Below are positions 57,952 through 64,000 of a DNA stretch of 64,000 nt, in pieces. The position numbers and the translations under genes are program-made. The notes under the pieces are model-generated. The model did no database searches. It was given only the letters and a program-made list of their open reading frames with translations, and was not told where the DNA came from. The DNA is from Streptomyces sp. SAJ15 (lineage in GTDB: Bacteria > Actinomycetota > Actinomycetes > Streptomycetales > Streptomycetaceae): NCBI RefSeq assembly GCF_007595705.1, contig NZ_NISY01000001.1, positions 124,001 to 188,000 of the forward strand, in the 5' to 3' direction. Position 1 is the stretch's first letter; each line of letters begins with the position of its first letter.

Positions 57952-57969
57952 CTTTCGGCATGCCGAAAG
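57952..57969 (+). promoter_or_regulatory. Perfect 18-base palindrome in the infA leader
   Basis: CTTTCGGCATGCCGAAAG is its own reverse complement and lies 32 bases before the infA ATG. A possible -10 (TAGACT, 57925-57930) lies just upstream, so the palindrome would be near the 5' end of the transcript. It could be an operator or, in RNA, a compact hairpin. Confidence 0.6.
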
Positions 57970-58001
57970 TCGATCAAGGTAGCCGATCCCGAAAGCAGGA
58001 C

Positions 58002-58223
58002 ATGGCCAAGAAGCAAGGCGCCATCGAAATCGAGGGCACCGTGATCGAGTCTCTGCCGAACGCGATGTTCAAGGTGGAGCTCCAGAACGGTCACAAGGTC
58101 CTCGCGCACATCAGCGGCAAGATGCGCATGCACTACATCCGCATCCTGCCCGATGACCGGGTCGTCGTGGAGCTGTCTCCGTACGACCTGACCCGCGGAC
58201 GGATCGTCTACCGCTACAAGTAG
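58002..58223 (+). CDS. infA: Translation initiation factor IF-1
   Basis: 73 residues, [20 protein letters not shown], an OB-fold protein that covers the A site during initiation. The ATG giving this canonical start, after AAAGCAGGAC, was used in place of an in-frame ATG 18 codons upstream. Confidence 0.98.
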   Translation: MAKKQGAIEIEGTVIESLPNAMFKVELQNGHKVLAHISGKMRMHYIRILPDDRVVVELSPYDLTRGRIVYRYK

Positions 58224-58251
58224 ATCTCACGACCCGGAGAGCCTCAGTCCC

Positions 58252-58365
58252 ATGAAGGTCAAGCCGAGCGTCAAGAAGATCTGCGACAAGTGCAAGGTGA
58301 TCCGCCGCCACGGTCGGGTCATGGTCATCTGCGACAACCTGCGCCACAAGCAGCGCCAGGGCTGA
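58252..58365 (+). CDS. rpmJ: 50S ribosomal protein L36
   Basis: 37 residues, [20 protein letters not shown]. Zinc ligands Cys11, Cys14, Cys27 and the His near the end (NLRHKQ) are all present, so this is the zinc-binding form. It is 28 bases after infA with CCCGGAGAG before the ATG. Confidence 0.96.
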   Translation: MKVKPSVKKICDKCKVIRRHGRVMVICDNLRHKQRQG

Positions 58366-58451
58366 CGCACACCGACCTGCACCTCGCAGTTCATCGCGCG
58401 ACGCATAGCAAACGTTCATACGCAGAGCCCGCCCGGTCACGTCAGTGATTG

Positions 58452-58476
58452 GCGACACCTCCGGCGGGGGCCGGAG
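58452..58476 (+). promoter_or_regulatory. GCGACAC-hairpin element in the rpsM leader
   Basis: GCGACAC is followed directly by a seven-bp hairpin CTCCGGC-GGGG-GCCGGAG. The arrangement (GCGACAC, short GC hairpin, ending GGAG) resembles the shared rpsL/rpsJ element although the stem bases differ. It ends 74 bases before rpsM. Confidence 0.45.
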
Positions 58477-58550
58477 ACCTGGACCGTACCTCGTACGGCG
58501 GCCAGGAGCGGTTCTGTGGAAGACCCCCGAGTATCAACAGGAGCCAGTCA

Positions 58551-58931
58551 ATGGCACGCGTTTCCGGTGTTGACATCCCGCGCGACAAGCGCGTGGAGGT
58601 CGCACTCACTTACGTCTTCGGTATCGGCCGCACCCAGTCGCAGGCGACTCTCGCCGCCACCGGTGTGAACCCGAACACCCGCGTTCGTGACCTGTCCGAG
58701 GAGGACCTGGTCAAGATCCGCGAGTACGTGGACGCCAACCTCAAGACCGAGGGTGACCTCCGTCGCGAGATCCAGGCCGACATCCGCCGCAAGGTCGAGA
58801 TCGGCTGCTACCAGGGCCTCCGCCACCGTCGCGGTCTGCCGGTCCACGGCCAGCGCACCAGCACGAACGCTCGTACCCGCAAGGGCCCGCGTCGCGCGAT
58901 CGCCGGTAAGAAGAAGCCGGGCAAGAAGTAG
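58551..58931 (+). CDS. rpsM: 30S ribosomal protein S13
   Basis: 126 residues, [20 protein letters not shown]; basic tail ([16 protein letters not shown], then KKKPGKK) that reaches the P-site tRNA. ATG after CAGGAGCCAGTCA. An upstream in-frame start is within the leader and was rejected. Confidence 0.98.
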   Translation: MARVSGVDIPRDKRVEVALTYVFGIGRTQSQATLAATGVNPNTRVRDLSEEDLVKIREYVDANLKTEGDLRREIQADIRRKVEIGCYQGLRHRRGLPVHGQRTSTNARTRKGPRRAIAGKKKPGKK

Positions 58932-58999
58932 TCCACAGCGGACGCTCATCAGCGGTCTTCGCTGTAGGACCGACCACCTCCCTCCTTCAGGAGTAAGAC

Positions 59000-59404
59000 A
59001 TGCCCCCCAAGGGTCGTCAGGGCGCTGCCAAGAAGGTGCGCCGCAAGGAAAAGAAGAACGTCGCTCACGGCCACGCGCACATCAAGAGCACGTTCAACAA
59101 CACGATCGTGTCCATCACGGACCCGACCGGCAACGTGATCTCCTGGGCCTCCGCCGGCCACGTCGGCTTCAAGGGCTCGCGCAAGTCCACCCCGTTCGCC
59201 GCGCAGATGGCCGCCGAGTCGGCCGCTCGCCGCGCGCAGGAGCACGGCATGCGCAAGGTCGACGTCTTCGTCAAGGGTCCGGGCTCCGGCCGTGAGACCG
59301 CGATCCGCTCCCTCCAGGCCACCGGCCTCGAGGTGGGCTCGATCCAGGACGTCACCCCCACCCCGCACAACGGCTGCCGTCCGCCGAAGCGCCGCCGCGT
59401 CTGA
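59000..59404 (+). CDS. rpsK: 30S ribosomal protein S11
   Basis: 134 residues, [20 protein letters not shown], with [20 protein letters not shown] and the C-terminal [16 protein letters not shown]. Located 68 bases after rpsM, preceded by CAGGAGTAAG. Confidence 0.98.
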   Translation: MPPKGRQGAAKKVRRKEKKNVAHGHAHIKSTFNNTIVSITDPTGNVISWASAGHVGFKGSRKSTPFAAQMAAESAARRAQEHGMRKVDVFVKGPGSGRETAIRSLQATGLEVGSIQDVTPTPHNGCRPPKRRRV

Positions 59405-59534
59405 CGCGTCGCGCTCACCCGCGCAGTACGGATACGGGCGGTACGGCTCACCTTCGAGCCGTGCCGCCCGTACCCTCGTCAGTATCAGGGGCGTCAAATA
59501 GCGGGCGCCCACGACTGAAGGATCTGATCCACAC

Positions 59535-60557
59535 ATGCTGATCGCTCAGCGTCCCTCCCTGACCGAAGAGGTCGTCGACGAGTACCGCTCGCGGTTCGTG
59601 ATCGAGCCGCTGGAGCCGGGCTTCGGCTACACCCTCGGCAACTCCCTGCGTCGTACGCTCCTCTCCTCGATCCCGGGTGCGGCGGTCACGTCCATCCGCA
59701 TCGACGGTGTCCTGCACGAGTTCACCACCGTGCCGGGCGTCAAGGAGGACGTCACCGACCTCATCCTCAACATCAAGCAGCTGGTCGTCTCCTCGGAGCA
59801 CGACGAGCCGGTCGTGATGTACCTGCGCAAGCAGGGCCCCGGCCTGGTCACCGCCGCGGACATCGCCCCGCCGGCCGGTGTCGAGGTGCACAACCCGGAC
59901 CTGGTCCTCGCCACCCTGAACGGCAAGGGCAAGCTGGAGATGGAGCTGACCGTCGAGCGCGGTCGCGGCTATGTCTCCGCCGTCCAGAACAAGCAGGTGG
60001 GCCAGGAGATCGGCCGCATCCCGGTCGACTCCATCTACTCGCCGGTGCTCAAGGTCACCTACAAGGTCGAGGCGACCCGTGTCGAGCAGCGCACCGACTT
60101 CGACAAGCTGATCGTCGACGTCGAGACCAAGCAGGCCATGCGCCCGCGCGACGCCATGGCGTCCGCCGGTAAGACCCTGGTCGAGCTGTTCGGTCTGGCC
60201 CGCGAGCTGAACGTCGACGCCGAGGGCATCGACATGGGTCCGTCCCCGACGGACGCCGCGCTCGCCGCCGACCTGGCGCTGCCGATCGAGGAGCTGGAGC
60301 TCACCGTCCGCTCCTACAACTGCCTCAAGCGCGAGGGCATCCACTCCGTGGGTGAGCTCGTGGCCCGCTCCGAGGCGGACCTGCTCGACATCCGCAACTT
60401 CGGTGCGAAGTCGATCGACGAGGTCAAGGCCAAGCTGGCCGGCATGGGCCTGGCCCTCAAGGACAGCCCGCCCGGGTTCGACCCGACCGCTGCCGCCGAC
60501 GCCTTCGGCGCCGACGACGACGCGGACGCCGGCTTCGTCGAGACCGAGCAGTACTGA
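59535..60557 (+). CDS. rpoA: DNA-directed RNA polymerase alpha subunit
   Basis: 340 residues. N-terminal dimerisation domain: [20 protein letters not shown]. The C-terminal domain near residues 245-315 ([34 protein letters not shown]) contacts UP elements and activators. The tail is acidic. The ATG follows GAAGGATCTGATCCACAC. Confidence 0.98.
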   Translation: MLIAQRPSLTEEVVDEYRSRFVIEPLEPGFGYTLGNSLRRTLLSSIPGAAVTSIRIDGVLHEFTTVPGVKEDVTDLILNIKQLVVSSEHDEPVVMYLRKQGPGLVTAADIAPPAGVEVHNPDLVLATLNGKGKLEMELTVERGRGYVSAVQNKQVGQEIGRIPVDSIYSPVLKVTYKVEATRVEQRTDFDKLIVDVETKQAMRPRDAMASAGKTLVELFGLARELNVDAEGIDMGPSPTDAALAADLALPIEELELTVRSYNCLKREGIHSVGELVARSEADLLDIRNFGAKSIDEVKAKLAGMGLALKDSPPGFDPTAAADAFGADDDADAGFVETEQY

Positions 60558-60652
60558 GCCATCCGGCTCGCATGACGTCCGGCGGGCATTCGCTCGTCGG
60601 TGACTGACACCGGTACCTGGTACGGCCGGTGCAGAGATAGAGGAGAAACACC

Positions 60653-61150
60653 ATGCCGCGTCCCGCCAAGGGAGCCCGTCTGGGCGGCAGCGCCGCGCAC
60701 GAGCGTCTGCTTCTCGCGAACCTCGCGAAGGCGCTGTTCGAGCACGGCCGCATCACCACGACCGAGGCCAAGGCCCGCCGCCTGCGTCCGGTCGCGGAGA
60801 AGCTGATCACCAAGGCGAAGAAGGGCGACATCCACAACCGTCGCCTGGTGCTGCAGACGATCACGGACAAGAGCATCGTGCACACGCTGTTCACCGAGAT
60901 CGCGCCGCGCTTCGCGGAGCGTCCGGGTGGTTACACCCGTATCACCAAGATCGGCAACCGTCGTGGCGACAACGCCCCGATGGCCGTGATCGAGCTCGTC
61001 GAGGGCGAGATCGCCAAGAAGGCGACCGTTGCCGAGGCCGAGGCCGCGACCAAGCGCGCCGTCAAGGAGGCCGACGAGGCCGAGGCCAAGGCGGACCTGA
61101 CCAAGGACGAGGCCGCCGAGGCCCCGGCCGAGGAGAACAAGGACGCCTGA
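60653..61150 (+). CDS. rplQ: 50S ribosomal protein L17
   Basis: 165 residues. Core [20 protein letters not shown] to about residue 115 matches the usual length; the last 50 residues are an Ala/Glu/Lys-rich tail seen in actinobacteria. GAGGAGAAA before the ATG. Last gene of the alpha operon. Confidence 0.97.
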   Translation: MPRPAKGARLGGSAAHERLLLANLAKALFEHGRITTTEAKARRLRPVAEKLITKAKKGDIHNRRLVLQTITDKSIVHTLFTEIAPRFAERPGGYTRITKIGNRRGDNAPMAVIELVEGEIAKKATVAEAEAATKRAVKEADEAEAKADLTKDEAAEAPAEENKDA

Positions 61151-61169
61151 GCCCCTTGAGGCCGGTGTG

Positions 61170-61208
61170 CGGGCCCGCCCCCATTTCTGGGGGCGGGCCC
61201 GTTCCGTT
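61170..61208 (+). terminator. Terminator after rplQ
   Basis: Perfect 13-bp stem CGGGCCCGCCCCC / GGGGGCGGGCCCG (61170-61182 and 61189-61201) with an ATTTCT loop and the tail TTCCGTT. Confidence 0.88.
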
Positions 61209-61237
61209 CAGCAGAGCGCTGTGAGAGGAAGAGTGAC

Positions 61238-62113
61238 GTGAGCGACGAAGCGGCGCCCGGCTTCGTACGGGTCCGGCTGGACCTGAGTTACGACGGCAAG
61301 GAGTTCTCCGGCTGGGCCAAGCAGCGCGGGCAGGGCACCCGCACGGTCCAGGGCGAGCTGGAGGACGCGATCCGCACGGTGACGCGGTCCGCCGAGACGT
61401 ACGAGCTGACCGTGGCCGGCCGCACCGACGCCGGGGTGCACGCCCGCGGCCAGGTGGCCCACGTCGATCTGCCCGTGGAGCTGTGGGCCGAGCACCGCGA
61501 CAAGCTGCTGCGCCGACTGGCCGGCCGGCTCCCGCATGATGTGCGGGTGTGGCGGGTCGCCGAGGCGCCGCCCGGCTTCAACGCCCGCTTCTCCGCGATC
61601 TGGCGCCGCTACGCCTACCGGGTGGTGGACCACCCCGGTGGGGTCGACCCGCTGCTGCGCGGCCATGTGCTGTGGCACGACTGGCCGCTGGACGTGGACG
61701 CGATGAACGAGGCGGCGCGCGGGCTGCTGGGCGAGCACGACTTCGCCGCGTACTGCCGGCGGCGCGAGGGCGCGACGACCATCCGCACCCTCCAGGAGCT
61801 GAGCTGGGAGCGGGACGCGGACGGCGTCATCACCGCGACGGTGCGGGCCGACGCCTTCTGTCACAACATGGTCCGCTCCCTGGTGGGCGCCCTGCTCTTC
61901 GTGGGCGACGGCCACCGCCCGCCGCGCTGGCCGGCCACGGTGCTGGCCGCGCGGGTGCGCGACTCGGCGGTGCATGTCGTACGGCCGCACGGGCTGACCC
62001 TGGAGGAGGTCGGCTACCCGGCCGACGACCAGCTGGCGGAGCGTAACAAGGCGGCGCGGAACAAGCGGTCGCTGCCGGTCGTCGCCGGATCCGGCGCCGC
62101 CGGCTGCTGCTGA
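61238..62113 (+). CDS. truA: tRNA pseudouridine(38-40) synthase TruA
   Basis: 291 residues. Converts uridines 38-40 of the tRNA anticodon stem to pseudouridine. [18 protein letters not shown] and the catalytic Asp in [17 protein letters not shown] are present, as is [16 protein letters not shown]. Its place after rplQ is common. It starts at GTG after GAGGAAGAGTGAC and lies behind a terminator, so it may have its own promoter or depend on read-through. Confidence 0.96.
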   Translation: MSDEAAPGFVRVRLDLSYDGKEFSGWAKQRGQGTRTVQGELEDAIRTVTRSAETYELTVAGRTDAGVHARGQVAHVDLPVELWAEHRDKLLRRLAGRLPHDVRVWRVAEAPPGFNARFSAIWRRYAYRVVDHPGGVDPLLRGHVLWHDWPLDVDAMNEAARGLLGEHDFAAYCRRREGATTIRTLQELSWERDADGVITATVRADAFCHNMVRSLVGALLFVGDGHRPPRWPATVLAARVRDSAVHVVRPHGLTLEEVGYPADDQLAERNKAARNKRSLPVVAGSGAAGCC

Positions 62114-62174
62114 CGCCGCATCACCGGCCGACGGCACCCGCCCGGTGGCGGTGCGGGCGCCGTGCGCCGGCGGG

Positions 62175-64000
62175 CTACGCGCTCTGCTCCGGCACCGGCC
62201 CGGAGCTGACGGCCAGGTCGTTGGTGACGGTGAAGTACGGACGGACCCGGGCCAGTCGCGGCTCTCCTGACGCCCCGTCCGTCGACGGCACGTCGGCGAA
62301 CGGATAGACGTCGGTCTTGTTGCGCTCGACGATGTCGCCGGTGAGCCGGCCGATGCGGATCGGCCGGGTGCCCGGGGCCAGCCGCAGCGAGAGGTCCCAG
62401 ACCGCGTTCTCCTCGCGCACGGCGGCCAGTGTGCCGGTGTAGGGGACGGTGAACCGGAAGGTGGTCTCGTCCACCACGGTGACGTCGGTGTCGAAGGCGG
62501 GGTTCGCGGCCACCCGCGGCACCGCGGCGACCACCGGCAGATCGGCCGCGGTGAACCGGGCGCCGTGCAGGGTGCCCTCGACGGTGACCGAGCCGCCGTC
62601 GAGGCTGAGGCTGCGGGCCTCGGCGTGCGCGGGGCGCAGCCAGGTGCGGATCGACAGGCAGTTCTTGACGGTGGTGTAGGGGATCCACCAGGCGAACGGG
62701 GCGTCGGGCAGCGGCGCCAGATCGACCAGGCCGCGCTGCTCCACGATCTCGGAGGCGACCCGACGGCGGGCGTTGTCGTCGCGCCGGACCACATGGAAGT
62801 CCCAGCGCCCCTCGACCAGCCGGTGCTCGCGGCGGGATATTCGGGCGGTCCAGGGGCCCTTGTCGTTCTCCGGGCGCTGGATGGGCACGGCGATCTGCCG
62901 CGGGTCGTCGCCGCGCAGGGTGGCGGTGAGCAGCAGGTTCTCTCCGGACATGCCGGAGCGGTTGAGCAGCACCACGAGGTCGCCGGCGGCGTCCACCCGG
63001 CAGGTCGCCTTGGGGCGCAGCGGCTTGGCCCGCAGCGGCCGGGCCACGGCGGCGAGCGCGGTGGCGGTGGCGGACGGCTGGGCCCCGTGCTTCTGGGGCG
63101 CCGGGGTGCCGTGCATCCGGCGGCGCAGCGGTCGCACGATCCGGCCGGCGGTGCGGCGCAGCCGGCGGGTGAGCGGGGTGCGGGGGGCGGCGGGCCGGAC
63201 CCGCTGCACGGTGGGCGTGGCGGCGACCTCCTCCTCCCCACGCAACTCGGCGACCAGCTGCTCGTAGAGCTTGGCGATGCTCTGGGGGGCGTACCGCTGC
63301 ACGTTCACCTGGGCGGCGGCGCCCATGGCGTGGCGCAGCCGGTCGTCGTCGATGAGGGTCAGCAGCCCCTTGGCGATGGCGTCGACGTCGCCGACCGGGA
63401 CCAGCAGGCCGTCCTTGCCGTGGTCGATGATCTCGCCGGGCCCGTGCGGGCAGTCGGTGGCGACCACCGGGGTGCCGCACTGCATGGACTCCACGATCGT
63501 CATGCCGAAGGACTCCTCGCGGGAGGTGACGGCGGCGATCGAGCCCTTGGCCCACTCGGGCTCGATGGGGGAGTAGGGGCCCATCAGGAAGACGTGGTCG
63601 CTGAGGCCGAGCCGGTCGATCTGGGCGCGCAGCTTGGCGCGCTCCGGTCCGCGTCCGTAGATCCGCAGCTTCCAGTCCGGCCGCTCGTCGACCACCTGGC
63701 GGAAGGCGTCCACCAGCAGGTCGTACCGCTTCACCGGGATCAGCCGACCGGCGGCGACGACCAGCTTGGCGTTGCCGTCGGAGGGTTCGACAGGGGCGGC
63801 CGGGGAGGCGTTGGGGATGCACATGATGCGCGTCGTGGCGTGCGGGAACCGCTCCCGGTGGGTGACCGCGTCCGCCTCCGAGACGGTGGTGTGCGCGTCC
63901 AGCTTGGGGATGGCGGCGTCCTGCGCGGCCCGGATCCTCGGCTCGTGGGTGCCGTAGATGCGGTGCTCCTGACCGATCCGCAGATAGCGGCCGGGGATGC
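62175..64000 (-). CDS. GT4-type glycosyltransferase with C-terminal accessory domain (5' end outside window)
   Basis: The frame is open to the window edge, so the N-terminus is missing; at least 608 residues are visible. The GT-B fold is clear from LVVAAGRLIPVKRYDLLVDA and the donor-site ExxFGxxxxE pattern (SREESFGMTIVESMQCGTP), followed by DCPHGPGEIIDHGKDG. After about residue 270 of the visible part a basic linker (RRLRRTAGRIVRPLRRR) leads to some 280 residues with beta-rich character that I do not recognise. Such composite enzymes often act on wall polymers such as teichoic acids, but that is inference. It converges on truA. Confidence 0.82.
   Translation of the reverse strand, partial: IPGRYLRIGQEHRIYGTHEPRIRAAQDAAIPKLDAHTTVSEADAVTHRERFPHATTRIMCIPNASPAAPVEPSDGNAKLVVAAGRLIPVKRYDLLVDAFRQVVDERPDWKLRIYGRGPERAKLRAQIDRLGLSDHVFLMGPYSPIEPEWAKGSIAAVTSREESFGMTIVESMQCGTPVVATDCPHGPGEIIDHGKDGLLVPVGDVDAIAKGLLTLIDDDRLRHAMGAAAQVNVQRYAPQSIAKLYEQLVAELRGEEEVAATPTVQRVRPAAPRTPLTRRLRRTAGRIVRPLRRRMHGTPAPQKHGAQPSATATALAAVARPLRAKPLRPKATCRVDAAGDLVVLLNRSGMSGENLLLTATLRGDDPRQIAVPIQRPENDKGPWTARISRREHRLVEGRWDFHVVRRDDNARRRVASEIVEQRGLVDLAPLPDAPFAWWIPYTTVKNCLSIRTWLRPAHAEARSLSLDGGSVTVEGTLHGARFTAADLPVVAAVPRVAANPAFDTDVTVVDETTFRFTVPYTGTLAAVREENAVWDLSLRLAPGTRPIRIGRLTGDIVERNKTDVYPFADVPSTDGASGEPRLARVRPYFTVTNDLAVSSGPVPEQSA

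Overview
The window is chromosomal core sequence from a Streptomyces-type actinomycete. It is very GC-rich with strong third-position GC bias, uses GTG and TTG starts, and its genes overlap translationally through ATGA junctions. NusG has a long acidic N-terminus, and RpoB, SecY and the ribosomal proteins match what I know of Streptomyces proteins closely. Nearly everything is housekeeping. I see no phage, insertion sequence, CRISPR array, defence island or biosynthetic cluster.

Layout. (1) 1-6605: the end of the nuo operon (nuoI partial, then nuoJKLMN), the membrane arm of respiratory complex I. (2) 6875-8783: htpX and a YccF-domain gene, converging on yajQ. (3) 8975-15861: a loose region with tRNA-Tyr, several small or poorly understood genes (DUF1876, DUF3574, an NAD(P)-binding protein, an acidic lipoprotein, a cytosine-deaminase-like protein), repeat tracts and a 1.4 kb gene-free GC-rich stretch. 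(4) 15862-17312: tRNA-Thr, tRNA-Met, rpmG and two MaoC/hot-dog hydratases. Together with tRNA-Trp, secE and nusG further on, this resembles the rpmG2-hadABC-trpT-secE order of mycobacteria. (5) 17456-23406: a TetR regulator and DHA2 drug exporter that appear to share an operator, then murB, adenosine deaminase and an aspartate aminotransferase. (6) 23715-42183: tRNA-Trp, secE-nusG, rplK-rplA, a lipoprotein, rplJ-rplL, rpoB-rpoC, and the str operon rpsL-rpsG-fusA-tuf. (7) 42247-44394: one PIG-L deacetylase lipoprotein on the opposite strand. (8) 44906-61150: the S10, spc and alpha operons in canonical order, including secY, adk, map, infA and rpoA. (9) truA, and the C-terminal part of a GT4 glycosyltransferase running off the right edge.

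Functionally the right two thirds is the transcription-translation-secretion core: RNA polymerase subunits, NusG, 30 ribosomal proteins (31 counting rpmG upstream), EF-G, EF-Tu, IF-1, SecE, SecY, methionine aminopeptidase and adenylate kinase. Regulation is visible as sigma70-like promoters before rplJ, rpoB, rpsL and rpsJ, an L10-type leader with attenuator, intercistronic hairpins at operon boundaries, and strong terminators after rplA, rpoC, tuf, adk and rplQ.

The observations most worth a second look are: a 30-nt element with one mismatch in the leaders of both rpsL and rpsJ, with a look-alike before rpsM; a cytosine-deaminase homologue lacking three of the six expected active-site residues; an Asn-to-Thr change in the rifampicin-binding segment of RpoB; a lipoprotein whose only sensible start codon is ATT; and a matching palindrome at the tetR and exporter promoters. 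These are leads from reading alone. No alignment, folding or database search was run.
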